A stretch of DNA of 64,000 bases from Acidobacteriota bacterium (GTDB lineage Bacteria; Acidobacteriota; Aminicenantia; Aminicenantales; Saccharicenantaceae), in NCBI GenBank assembly GCA_028749205.1, contig JAQULR010000003.1:1-64000 (forward strand), in the 5' to 3' direction. Positions 27,042 to 36,886 of the stretch are shown piece after piece. Both the position numbers and the translations under genes were made by a program. The notes beneath the pieces are model-generated. The model was not told the DNA's origin, did no database searches, and saw only the letters and a list, made by a program, of their open reading frames with translations. The first letter of the stretch is position 1. Each line of letters starts with the position of its first letter.

Positions 27042-28274
27042 TTACCATTCTATCAAGTGTACTATGACCTTTTCTCCTTCAGCCAGATAATCCGCCTCAG
27101 CTGGGATAAGAGCAATCCCTCGGGTCAGCGTCAGGCTAGAAATCATACCAGATTCCTGTTTATCAAGTGGAGTGGCTAACCAGCTGCCAGCCTGGTTCTC
27201 GAGCCTGACTCGCAAAAAATTCAACCGGCCTTTCTTTTTCTTAACCGCTTTAGTCAGAGTAGCTTCTATTTCTTCGGGCCAGAAATCACTGCAACCCTGG
27301 ATTTTCTTGATAAAAGGTCTGACATATTCCTCAAAAGAAATCATTACGGCCCCGGGGTTTCCAGGAAGACCGAATATCCAGACCGGCTTACCACCTCTCT
27401 TCAGGTAATAAAAGGCCAGAGGCTTGGCTGGCTTTTGAGCCACTTTCCAGAAAACTCTTTCCCCTCCAATTTGTTTAGCGGCTTCGTTTACCAGATCAAA
27501 ATCCCCGACGGAAATACCTCCTGAAGTAATTATTATCTCACCCAGGTTACTGGCGGTTCTTATGGCCTCAACCAGAGATTTCAGGTTATCTTTCTCCTTT
27601 TTAATTGCCACTAGTTCAGCTCCGCTTGTTTCCAAGAGAGCTTTCAGGATAGTTGAGTTAGAATCAAAAATTTTTCCAGGTCTAAGGGTTCTTCCTGGGC
27701 GGCAGAGCTCATTTCCTGTCACTAACACTGTAACCCGAGGACGGCGGTAGACTCTTACTTTACCAAACCCACAGGCAGCCAGAAGGCCCAGATGTGGCGT
27801 CCGGAGCCAGGTCCCCTTCTTAATGATCAACTGGCCCCTTTTTACATCTTCTCCAGCCTCTCTAATATTTTCCCCCGACTTTACCTGACACTTTAATTCG
27901 ACATAGCCATCTTTTTCTTCAACTTCTTCTACTGGGACAACTGCATCCGCAGCAGGTGGCACCGGGGCTCCGGTCATTACTTTTACCGTCTGGTTCCGGC
28001 CGATTTTTTTTCCGTAATAATCTCCAGCCGGCTGTTTAGCTACCAGCTTAAGACGTACCTGGCCAATTTGACCTTTTATATCCAGGCTTCTGACTGCATA
28101 ACCGTCAACAGCCGAATTCCTGAAAGGTGGTACAGGATTTTTTGAATGGATATCTTCTGCTACTATCCTTCCGAAAGCACCATCCAATTTGATTATTTCT
28201 TGGCCAAGGGTGACTGCCTTTTCCATTACCAGTTTTCTTGCTTGCTTGAAGGAAACCACCTTCTTAACCTCCAA
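27042..28274 (-). CDS. moeA: Molybdopterin molybdenumtransferase MoeA
   Basis: 'NPVPPFRNSAVDGYAVRS', 'VMTGAPVPPAADAVVPVEE', 'TSGGISVGDFD', 'FGLPGNPGAVMISFEEYVRP'. Confidence 0.95.
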   Translation of the reverse strand: MEVKKVVSFKQARKLVMEKAVTLGQEIIKLDGAFGRIVAEDIHSKNPVPPFRNSAVDGYAVRSLDIKGQIGQVRLKLVAKQPAGDYYGKKIGRNQTVKVMTGAPVPPAADAVVPVEEVEEKDGYVELKCQVKSGENIREAGEDVKRGQLIIKKGTWLRTPHLGLLAACGFGKVRVYRRPRVTVLVTGNELCRPGRTLRPGKIFDSNSTILKALLETSGAELVAIKKEKDNLKSLVEAIRTASNLGEIIITSGGISVGDFDLVNEAAKQIGGERVFWKVAQKPAKPLAFYYLKRGGKPVWIFGLPGNPGAVMISFEEYVRPFIKKIQGCSDFWPEEIEATLTKAVKKKKGRLNFLRVRLENQAGSWLATPLDKQESGMISSLTLTRGIALIPAEADYLAEGEKVIVHLIEW

Positions 28275-29370
28275 ATTTTATATCTGCTGTTTGATAGCCA
28301 GGTCTGATAGCCAGAGCCGAAGCTTTTATCCCAGCCCAGATCTTTTTCCCAAGGGTAAGCCGTAGCTCATCAACTGAGGTCCTGGAAACATAGGCTTTAA
28401 GCTTGAAACCACAATTTAGGGAAACCAGAATCATCCTATCAAAAGGCCTCAATTCATAAACCTGACCGTGGAACCAGTTTCTCACGCTGGTCGAAGGTTT
28501 CTCCAGAGCCAGAACAACCTCTTCCGGCCTGAAGGTCAGCACTACCCTTTCTCCCGTTTTCTGATGGCCAAAAGCATATACAGTCTGACCCCGAGCTGAG
28601 ATTTTAAGAAAGCCATTGTTTGAATCCTCAACCACTCCTTCAACCAGTGTTTCCTGGCCCATTAGCCGGGAAATTTCTGGTGAGGCGGGAGTCGAAAAAA
28701 CTTCTTCCAGGCTTCCAGTTTGAACAATTTCCCCTTTTAGCATCACCGCTAACCTGTCAGCTAAAAAAGCAGCTTCCTGGCGGAGATGGGTTACTAAAAT
28801 AGTAGTCACTCCGGAAGCTTTCCGGATCCGGTAAAAATCGGCTATGATTTCTTCCCAGAATTGGACATCCAGACCGTTAAAGGGTTCATCCAGAAAAAGA
28901 AATTCGGGCTCCAGTATAAAAGCCCTGGCCAAATGGACCCTCTGCCTTTCGCCTCCCGACAATTCCAATGGAGAACGATCCAGCAAGGAGTTTAGAGCGA
29001 ATAATTCGGAAATCCTTTCCAGCCTTTGCTTTTGCTGGGGGCTATCGATTTTACGGAATTTTAATCCCATTAGAAGATTGTCCTTAACTGTTCCCTTGAA
29101 AAAGACCGGCTTCTGCAGCAGATACACAACTTTCCGGCTTAGCTCCAGACGATTTTTTTTGCCAGCCTTCTCTCCCTGATAATAAATTTCTCCTGAATCT
29201 GCTTGTTGCAGAAAAGAGATTATCCTGAGAAAGGTACTTTTGCCAGATCCATTAGGCCCAAAAAGGACCAGACATTCTTTTTTTTTCAGATCAAAATAGG
29301 TTACATCCAGGATTTTCCGGCCATCACAGGAAAATCTTAGATTTTTTACTTCCAGCTGGGGCCTTTCCAC
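28264..29370 (-). CDS. tupC: Tungstate/molybdate ABC transporter ATP-binding protein with C-terminal TOBE-like region
   Basis: Walker A 'GPNGSGKST', 'LSGGERQRVHLARAF', 'FLDEPFNGLD'; overlaps the permease gene. Confidence 0.85.
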   Translation of the reverse strand: MERPQLEVKNLRFSCDGRKILDVTYFDLKKKECLVLFGPNGSGKSTFLRIISFLQQADSGEIYYQGEKAGKKNRLELSRKVVYLLQKPVFFKGTVKDNLLMGLKFRKIDSPQQKQRLERISELFALNSLLDRSPLELSGGERQRVHLARAFILEPEFLFLDEPFNGLDVQFWEEIIADFYRIRKASGVTTILVTHLRQEAAFLADRLAVMLKGEIVQTGSLEEVFSTPASPEISRLMGQETLVEGVVEDSNNGFLKISARGQTVYAFGHQKTGERVVLTFRPEEVVLALEKPSTSVRNWFHGQVYELRPFDRMILVSLNCGFKLKAYVSRTSVDELRLTLGKKIWAGIKASALAIRPGYQTADIKFGG

Positions 29371-30017
29371 CGGCTTACTCCTTTTTGTTGCAGGGAGGTC
29401 AGAAACCAGTTTACCAGAAAACTTAGAGCCAAAAGGATGATGGCCAGATAAATGGCTGAGCTGAAATTGCCCATCCTAGTTTCCTGAACTATGGAGGTTG
29501 TCAAAACTCTGGTATAATTTTTAAGATTACCTCCGACCATCATAACGGCTCCGACCTCGGAAATCACCCCGCCAAAAGCAGCAATAATGGCTGCTAACTG
29601 ACCCATCCTTGATTCCTTAAAAAGTAGAAAGACTGTTTGCCTGTTGGTAGCTCCCAGAGCCCGAGCCTGGAGTAAAATTTCGCGATCAACTTGTTCAAAG
29701 GCCGCTAAGGATAAGCCGATAACTAATGGCAAGGCGATAATAAATTGGGCTATTACCATAGCTGCCGGTGTGTACATCATATTAAGAAAACCGAGAGGAC
29801 CTGTCCGCCAAAAGAGAATAGCTACAAACAAGCCAACAACTACCGGGGGGAGTCCCATTCCTGTATTGACCAGCGAAATTATCAATCTTTTACCACGGAA
29901 TTTCTTAAGGTAAAGAACAACCGTAGCAGGCAATCCAGCCAGCATGGCCAGCCCAATGGCAAAACCAGAGACCAGCAAGCTTAACCAAGTTATTTCAAGT
30001 ATTTCTTTTAGAGTCAT
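29346..30017 (-). CDS. tupB: Tungstate ABC transporter permease
   Basis: 'GLPPVVVGLFVAILFWRTGPLGFLNMMYTPAAMVIAQ', 'ALGATNRQTVFLLFKES'. Confidence 0.85.
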   Translation of the reverse strand: MTLKEILEITWLSLLVSGFAIGLAMLAGLPATVVLYLKKFRGKRLIISLVNTGMGLPPVVVGLFVAILFWRTGPLGFLNMMYTPAAMVIAQFIIALPLVIGLSLAAFEQVDREILLQARALGATNRQTVFLLFKESRMGQLAAIIAAFGGVISEVGAVMMVGGNLKNYTRVLTTSIVQETRMGNFSSAIYLAIILLALSFLVNWFLTSLQQKGVSRWKGPSWK

Positions 30018-30060
30018 TCTTTTCTTCTTTTCTTCTTATTCTCTTATGTTTACCCTATTT

Positions 30061-30999
30061 TTATTTTTCTTCGTTCTCGCCATTCAATCTTAGTGCCTTG
30101 AAAAGGCCTGCTTTCCCTTCAAAATCAGCACCAAATGTAACTATCATCTTTTGAACCTTATCCGAAATGAGGAAGTTAGCCAAGGCTTCAGCCCCGGAGG
30201 CGTTTATCCTGCCCGACTTATTTTTTACTACAATTGCCGAATAAACGTTGGCAAATCGTTCATCCCTTGTCAGGACCTCAAGGTTTAGAGAAGATCGGAG
30301 GCGATGGAAGGTTGGATAATCACTCAGGATATAGGCCTGTTTTTCTGAGGCTATTTGCAGACTTTCTCCCATTCCCTGGCCAGTCTGGAGATACCAGTTG
30401 CCAGAAGGTTCGATCCCTGCCTCAGCCCAGATTTTCATTTCTAAATTATGGGTTCCGGAATTGTCAGCCCGGCTGACGAACGGCGTTTGCTTTTTAGCAA
30501 CAAGAGAGAAAGCTTCAGGAAAAGTCTTATTTCTGACTCCAGCTTTATCTGACGGTGGTCCAACCAGGACAAAATCACTGCTCATTAGCTCTTCCCGCCT
30601 CTCTCCGTACCCTTCAGCCATAAATTTCACTTCCATATCGGGTGAATGAACCAGCAGCAGGTCAGCCACCTGGCGCCTGCCCATCTCTATGGCTTCTCCA
30701 GTTCCTACCGCAATAACCTTAACTTTAAGCCCTGATTCCTCCTTAAAAACAGGAATAATGACATCAAGCAAACCGCTGTCCTGGAGGCTGGTGGTGGTAG
30801 CCACTATCAGGTCTTTTGCTCCGCTTGAAGCTATGGCACTTTTTTCCTGAGAAGATTTTGCTAAGCCTTCGCCAGTTTCCTCTTCTTTGCTGCAGGCCAT
30901 TCCACAAATCAGAAGAAAAATTAAGGACAGTATCAACAGACAAAAGAATGTCTTTTCCCTTCTGCTAACCTGCTTAGTGCTGTCGTTAGATTCTACCAT
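30061..30999 (-). CDS. tupA: Tungstate ABC transporter substrate-binding lipoprotein
   Basis: 'VATTTSLQDSGLLDVIIPVFKEESGLKVKVIAVGTGEAI'; lipobox-like 'LLICGMACSKEE'. Confidence 0.88.
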   Translation of the reverse strand: MVESNDSTKQVSRREKTFFCLLILSLIFLLICGMACSKEEETGEGLAKSSQEKSAIASSGAKDLIVATTTSLQDSGLLDVIIPVFKEESGLKVKVIAVGTGEAIEMGRRQVADLLLVHSPDMEVKFMAEGYGERREELMSSDFVLVGPPSDKAGVRNKTFPEAFSLVAKKQTPFVSRADNSGTHNLEMKIWAEAGIEPSGNWYLQTGQGMGESLQIASEKQAYILSDYPTFHRLRSSLNLEVLTRDERFANVYSAIVVKNKSGRINASGAEALANFLISDKVQKMIVTFGADFEGKAGLFKALRLNGENEEK

Positions 31000-31379
31000 T
31001 TTTTTCTCCTTATTGAGAACGCCTTATTCTCCTGGAATTTAACCATCCTTTTTCCTGTCTTGCCAATACCTGCTTCAATTATCAGTCTATCTCGCTCCTC
31101 AACTCAATTAGAGATTCTGTCATTCATTTTTTCTGACTGTTATCTAACAAAAAAGGCTTTTGGCTCAAAATAAAAATGGCTGGCCTTCTTTTTCAGGAAA
31201 GTCTGCCACCTCAAAATCACTCAAAGCACCTTTCTCGAGCAGGAAACTATGGACTTCCACTGGCATTCCCCATCGCCAAGCCGGGCTTCAGTCTCTCCAG
31301 CTCGGAGTTAATTATTTAAGAAGTCTAACATTAAAAATATACAGGAACTCCCTTCTACCGGTCAAGCCATGGGTTTTTT

Positions 31380-33434
31380 TTGATTTGTATAGAGATTTTT
31401 GCTAAAAATAATGCTATAATTGTGAAAGTGATAAAAAGAACTTGGTTTTCTCCATTAATCATTACTCTTCTCAGTGCCCTGCTTACCGGTATCTTTCTGG
31501 GTGAATGGAATATCATTGTCGAAATTATAAGAGGCAAGTCTATATTCCACTTTCGGGACCTGGTAAATATTTCCCTTTGGCATGGAATTATAGGGTTGGT
31601 CTTCGGATTGGCCATAGGCCTTATCTGGTCAATTGTCTTACTAATTAAAAGGGCCCCGAGAGCCAAAGGTTTTCTGGCCTGTTTTATTATTCTAAGCTAT
31701 TTTGCGGCCTGGATATTCATTCAAGGATTTATCAATATTTATCTTTTTGCCGGCATCTTGCACCTGAGAGCGATCGTGGTCAATGTCGTATTTTTTATCC
31801 TGGCTCTGACCGGTTTCATATTTTTGAATCGCTCTCTTGGAAAAAGGCCACCAGCTTTTAACAAATTCTGGAAAGCATACTTATCTATTCATGGATTGAT
31901 CCTAATTATTGGTCTGGTTATTCTTTTTTTTCCGGCCAGGTCCCAAAGCGAATTGATTCAGGCAGAGTCCTCTTCAAAACCAGCCCCCAGCTCATCTCTT
32001 AGAAATGTTCTCCTGGTCATCTGGGATGCTGTTCGAGCTGACCACTTAAGCTGTTATGGCTACCCTTTAAAAACTTCTCCCAATCTTGATAAGCTGGCCA
32101 GCCAGGGGCTCCTATTCCAACAAGCTATAGCTGCTTCTTCCCATACAGTGGAATCTATACCTTCGCTTCTCTCCTCAACCCTGCCAGCCTCTCATCAAAT
32201 GAATGATATTACTTCTTATCTGCCACCTGAGTTAGTAATCATGCCCCAGGTATTTAAAGCCCTGGGTTACAACACCCTGGCCTTTTCCTTTAACCCTTAT
32301 TTCTCTCCGGTCTATGGTTATAAAAAAGGCCTGGAACGTTTTTTTGCTCCCGGAGAATCATCAATAAAAGTTAATAAAACCGTTCTGGGTCATATTCTCG
32401 AGAGATCAAGCAGAGTGCCGGTTATTAGTGATTTGCTCGAACCAGCTTATCTTTTAAGCAAAAAGATCTCAACGGTAGGTTTTGGGGAAACTGAGCTTAC
32501 CTCAACTGATGCCGAGACCATCACTTTTAAGATTATAAACTGGCTCGACAATCATCCTCAGAATCCTTTTTTCATGATAGCTCATCTTGAAGGTGGACAT
32601 GCCCCCTATTTAGCTCCACCCTCCGTGGTTAAAAAGTTCTGGCCGGAAGAACAGCTGCCCGAACCAGAAAACTGGCCGACTATGTTTCCCCAGAGCCTGG
32701 GCTTATTCTTACCATTTAGAGAAGGACCTTCTCTGAGCCAGGATGAACTAAAAAAAATGGTTTCGCTTTACGACGCTAAAATATACTACCATGATTATTG
32801 GCTGGGACAGCTTCTCAATCATTTAAAACAAGGAAATAGGCTAAAGAACACTCTGGTTATATTAACTGCTGATCACGGTGAAGAATTTTATGACCACCAT
32901 GGCTGGGGACATGGACATTCTCTTTACCAGGAACTGATCCGGGTTCCACTTATTATTTCTGGAGAAGGCCTTCTGCCTTCAGGCCACAGAATTCAGAATC
33001 CGGTCTCGTTATTAGATGTATTTCCAACACTGCTTTCCCTGATAGGCGCAAATGAGCTGCTAAGCTTGCCTTACTCCCTGGAGGGAGAGGACCTGAGCCT
33101 TTACCTGAAGCAGGCCAGCGAACCTGAAAAAAAAGAACCTATTTGCTCAGAATTGAATCAAGGAAGTCACCAAGCCTTTGCTCTTATTGACTGGCCCTGG
33201 AAACTTATAAGAGTTGATATTGGCTCAGAAGAAGCTGTTCTCCTTTTTAACTTGTTTGAGGATCCAGGTGAAACCAAAGAGCTCTCTTTAGAATTTCCCG
33301 AACAAAAAAACAGGTTATTAACCTCTCTGGAAAATGTCCTGAGACTATCGAGAAAAAAAGTTTTTCGCAGTCCGCAACGACACCTAACTCAGAGTGAAAA
33401 AGAAAGGTTGAGATCTTTGGGGTACATTGATTGA
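31380..33434 (+). CDS. Membrane-anchored alkaline-phosphatase/sulfatase superfamily protein
   Basis: N-terminal TM helices, 'VIWDAVRADHLSCYGYPLKTSPNLDKLASQG', 'LTADHGEEFYDHHGWGHGHSLYQELIRVPLII'; start site uncertain. Confidence 0.85.
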   Translation: MICIEIFAKNNAIIVKVIKRTWFSPLIITLLSALLTGIFLGEWNIIVEIIRGKSIFHFRDLVNISLWHGIIGLVFGLAIGLIWSIVLLIKRAPRAKGFLACFIILSYFAAWIFIQGFINIYLFAGILHLRAIVVNVVFFILALTGFIFLNRSLGKRPPAFNKFWKAYLSIHGLILIIGLVILFFPARSQSELIQAESSSKPAPSSSLRNVLLVIWDAVRADHLSCYGYPLKTSPNLDKLASQGLLFQQAIAASSHTVESIPSLLSSTLPASHQMNDITSYLPPELVIMPQVFKALGYNTLAFSFNPYFSPVYGYKKGLERFFAPGESSIKVNKTVLGHILERSSRVPVISDLLEPAYLLSKKISTVGFGETELTSTDAETITFKIINWLDNHPQNPFFMIAHLEGGHAPYLAPPSVVKKFWPEEQLPEPENWPTMFPQSLGLFLPFREGPSLSQDELKKMVSLYDAKIYYHDYWLGQLLNHLKQGNRLKNTLVILTADHGEEFYDHHGWGHGHSLYQELIRVPLIISGEGLLPSGHRIQNPVSLLDVFPTLLSLIGANELLSLPYSLEGEDLSLYLKQASEPEKKEPICSELNQGSHQAFALIDWPWKLIRVDIGSEEAVLLFNLFEDPGETKELSLEFPEQKNRLLTSLENVLRLSRKKVFRSPQRHLTQSEKERLRSLGYID

Positions 33435-33787
33435 ATAAGTTCTGGTGGCTCTACCAGAACAAGCTGACTGCCCTGGCTATCAGCAAGAGGTTGTTTCATA
33501 TGGCCGTAAGAAGAGCAAAAGCTCAGAGCCTCCGGTTAAGAATAGCCCCTGACGGTTTGACCTGCTGAGCAAAAACGGCTAACCTTACCTTAGACAGCGC
33601 CAAGAGACTTATTATCTTATGACTGATGCCAGCCAGTCTGCATTATTAACTTTTGGATAGATTATGCCGGAAGAAAGATTAAGAACGCCAATCGATTTCA
33701 AAAAACCATACCAGGTCCCCGTTTCGCTGTCATCGGTGATTGTTGCTCTGGTGCTAATTAGCAGATCTTGCCTAAGGCTCAAAAATA

Positions 33788-34369
33788 TCACCTGTAAGAA
33801 GTTTTCTTCTTTCTTAAAAGAGAAATAGAATAGAGCTTAATTGTGATTAGCACCACAGTCAGGAGCAGAGCTATTGGCCATAAACCTGGCAACAAAATGA
33901 GTAAAAGCGGCACGGCTGTGGAGTTAGCGAATTTTCCAACCGAACTAAAATTTAGCTTATATACCTTCTTGTCAACCAGGTAAAAATAATCAATCGAGAT
34001 TATGTCAAACTTAAGAAATTGATAACTCAGATAGAAATCGATAAAAGCGAAATCCAGTATGTAGATTACTACTGGCAGGACTAGATCCGGATGAAAAGAC
34101 AGGAAATTAATAAAGAAGAACAGGCATTCAACTCTGTCCGCTATTATATCTATTTCTGCTCCCAGGACAGTCCGTTGCTTGAAAACCTTGGCCCAGAAGC
34201 CATCCGCCAGGTCACCAAGCCAGTGAATCCCAAGACCGATAAAATTGTAAAGTTCTTTTTGATGAATAACTGCCAGGGAGAAAAAAAGGAGTGAACCAAC
34301 CAGGCGAAGTAGGGTGATAAGGCTGGCTCCGCTGAAAGTACTCTCTGGATTTCTCGGCTTGAACATCAT
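33788..34369 (-). CDS. CDP-alcohol phosphatidyltransferase family protein
   Basis: 'DGFWAKVFKQRTVLGAEIDIIAD' matches DGx2Ax9Gx3Dx3D with Lys after Ala; multi-pass. Confidence 0.8.
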   Translation of the reverse strand: MMFKPRNPESTFSGASLITLLRLVGSLLFFSLAVIHQKELYNFIGLGIHWLGDLADGFWAKVFKQRTVLGAEIDIIADRVECLFFFINFLSFHPDLVLPVVIYILDFAFIDFYLSYQFLKFDIISIDYFYLVDKKVYKLNFSSVGKFANSTAVPLLLILLPGLWPIALLLTVVLITIKLYSISLLRKKKTSYR

Positions 34370-34691
34370 TATTCTCCTCCTTCTCTGTTACCGACGCCAA
34401 ACAGGATTTTTCAGGATATTGCCAGTCGGCAGACCGCCTCCCCTCCAGAAGGAAGCGGTCTCGGGAAGTCTGAACCGAACACCTAAAATTATCTTATGCC
34501 TCCTTTGTCTTTCTCCTTTGTCTTTCTGGCCAGTAATTTTTATTTTAAAGATATTTTGCTTTTTAATAATAGTTCAAATTTTGTAAAATATATCCTAAAA
34601 CTCTCTAAAATAAAAGATTTTTTTATCTTCTGATCAAGGCCTCAATCCTCCGGTCAATGTTTTCAACCTATGACCGAGGCTAAGGTTTTGA

Positions 34692-35621
34692 TTGTCAGGA
34701 GCAAAAACTATAAGTCGGGTTGGGAGCAAGCTGATGATAGCTATCCAAAAAAAGGCGGCCTTGAGAATTCGAAAGCTTTTAGGGCTGATGATTTTTCTTT
34801 CACTATTAATTTCTACGTTAGCGGCCGAAAAAAATGAAGAAAAAGCGGGTCTTCTCGGCCCCTGGAAGGCTACAACCGAGCTCAGTTATGTGGTGGCCAG
34901 CGGTAACACTTCTACCTCTACCTTTAGCCTTGGGATTAACTTTACCCGGAAATGGGCTAAAGATACTCTTACCTTGAAAAGTTTTATCCTTCGCTCTTCG
35001 GCTACAACAGTTAAGCGGCGGGCGGAAGGTACGGAAACAGATTTTGAGATCATAGAAGAATCTACCAAAGAGCTGGTTGCTGAAAATTATCTCCTTTCGG
35101 GCCAATACGACCGTAATTTTTCCAAAAAACTCCGCGGCCAGCTGGGAGCGAGCTGGGAGCGCAATAAGTTTTCAGGTATTGATAGGCGCTATATGCTTAT
35201 CGGCGGCCTTGGTTATTCCTGGATAGACACCAAACAGACCCAGGTTAAAATAGATGCCGGAATAACCTGCACTTCAAGAAAATACATCGGCCAGGACGCC
35301 GATTCTTTTGCTGGATTCCGCTTTAATTTATTTGCTGAACAAAAAATATCTGACAAATCATCTATATCTTCCCAATTCATATTCGATGACAATCTCAAAG
35401 ATATCCAAGACTGGCGTTATGACTGGACCAATTCTATAGCTGCCTCTATTTCCCGTTCTCTGGCCCTCAAGGCCAGCTATCGAATTCTGCATACTAATGC
35501 CCCAGCCATGACCAACCTGCCCCTCTACGATCCTGAAGGCCAACCAACAGGATTGACTGTCCCTTTTGTGCTCAAAAAATTAGACACCTTTTTCACTACC
35601 TCAATAGTTATTAATTTTTAG
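34692..35621 (+). CDS. DUF481-like outer-membrane protein
   Basis: 'WKATTELSYVVASGNTSTSTFSLGINFTRKWAKDTLTLK...' beta-barrel pattern; true start may be an internal Met. Confidence 0.7.
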   Translation: MSGAKTISRVGSKLMIAIQKKAALRIRKLLGLMIFLSLLISTLAAEKNEEKAGLLGPWKATTELSYVVASGNTSTSTFSLGINFTRKWAKDTLTLKSFILRSSATTVKRRAEGTETDFEIIEESTKELVAENYLLSGQYDRNFSKKLRGQLGASWERNKFSGIDRRYMLIGGLGYSWIDTKQTQVKIDAGITCTSRKYIGQDADSFAGFRFNLFAEQKISDKSSISSQFIFDDNLKDIQDWRYDWTNSIAASISRSLALKASYRILHTNAPAMTNLPLYDPEGQPTGLTVPFVLKKLDTFFTTSIVINF

Positions 35622-35798
35622 AGAAGCAGGTTACCATTTTATCAAATTGCTTCGCATCTAATATTTCTTTTTCCCTAATCCCTTATGTCCAGATTTTTCT
35701 ATAAATCATAATTTGAAGTGCCGAGACCCATTCTTTTTAAGAATAAGACAGGTTAAAATAGAATATAAAATAAAAAACAAATAGAATAAAAAACAATT

Positions 35799-36836
35799 AT
35801 GAAAAAGTTAATACTATACCAGCTCCAGCCTAAGGATTATATGAGATTACTTAGAGTATTTATGATTTTCCTTTTAGGCTTCTTGTTTCTGCCTTTATCT
35901 TGTGCCAAAGGAGATCCAGGAATGTTACAAGCCGAGAATATTCATCTTCCTGATAAAATCGACGGCTGGGAGGTAGCAGGGCCACCCCAGCGAATTGACC
36001 ACACTAATATCTTTGATTATATGAACGGCGGCGGCGAACTCTATCTGGCATATAGGTTCGACCAGCTTCTCGTCTATCGCTACAAGAAAGAGCCTGATAA
36101 TGAAATTCTGGTAGAAATTTACCAGATGAAAAGTCCAGGAGAAGCTTTTGGTTTGCTGTCCCTTGATTGGACAGGCGAGCCGGTAATCTTAAACTCTGAT
36201 ATTTCTGTACAAGCTGAGAGCCCAGTGGCACCTTCTTTTATGGCTCTTTATGGAGAAGGTTTACTCCGGGCTCGGGTGGATAATCTTTACTTGAGAATCT
36301 TAGCCCTCAGGGAATCTCCAGAGGTTAGAGAAGTTATTCTAAGCTTAGGAAAAATTATTGCCGGGAAAATGTCCTCCCTGATCTTTCCCGAGATCCTGAA
36401 GGTGATCAATCCGGAAGCCGAGTCACCATGGAAGATTCGCCAGGATAGGACTGCTTATTTTCATTCGCATCTGGTCTTAAACTCTCTGTTCTACCTTAGC
36501 CATGAAAATCTTCTCAATTTGAGTCACAATACTGAAGGATTATTTGTCAATTTTGAGAAAAAAAACCATAATCTCAAACAGTCAGCCAGGCTTTTGATTT
36601 TTAAATACCCTGAACCACAGGCAGCCGAAGCAGCTTTCAAGTCTTTCTGCCAGGCTTATCTGCCCGAAAAAGCAGAGATAATAGCTAAAGACTCCAGCCA
36701 GAAGAAAACTGATACCGTTCAGGTTGAAGACGGCTGGCTGGGGTGGAGATTATCAGACAATTATCTGGCTTTGGTATTTGAATGTCCTCAGCCTGAAGCA
36801 GCCCAGGATATTTTGAACCAATTGGACTTAAGTTAG
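35799..36836 (+). CDS. Hypothetical lipoprotein-like protein (DUF6599-like)
   Basis: 'DKIDGWEVAGPPQRIDHTNIFDYMNGGGELYLAYRFDQLLVYRY'; lipobox-like 'LPLSCAKG'. Confidence 0.6.
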   Translation: MKKLILYQLQPKDYMRLLRVFMIFLLGFLFLPLSCAKGDPGMLQAENIHLPDKIDGWEVAGPPQRIDHTNIFDYMNGGGELYLAYRFDQLLVYRYKKEPDNEILVEIYQMKSPGEAFGLLSLDWTGEPVILNSDISVQAESPVAPSFMALYGEGLLRARVDNLYLRILALRESPEVREVILSLGKIIAGKMSSLIFPEILKVINPEAESPWKIRQDRTAYFHSHLVLNSLFYLSHENLLNLSHNTEGLFVNFEKKNHNLKQSARLLIFKYPEPQAAEAAFKSFCQAYLPEKAEIIAKDSSQKKTDTVQVEDGWLGWRLSDNYLALVFECPQPEAAQDILNQLDLS

Positions 36837-36886
36837 CAAGGCTCGATTGGGTGATAACTAAGACCTTTAGAAAAAAGGAGATATAA

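Noticed and set aside
31355-31666. 103-aa minus ORF overlapping the sulfatase-like gene start
   Set aside because: Antisense; no motif.
33440-33780. Intergenic block after the sulfatase-like gene considered as a gene remnant or ncRNA
   Set aside because: No frame gave recognisable protein homology and no clear hairpin was visible; left unassigned.
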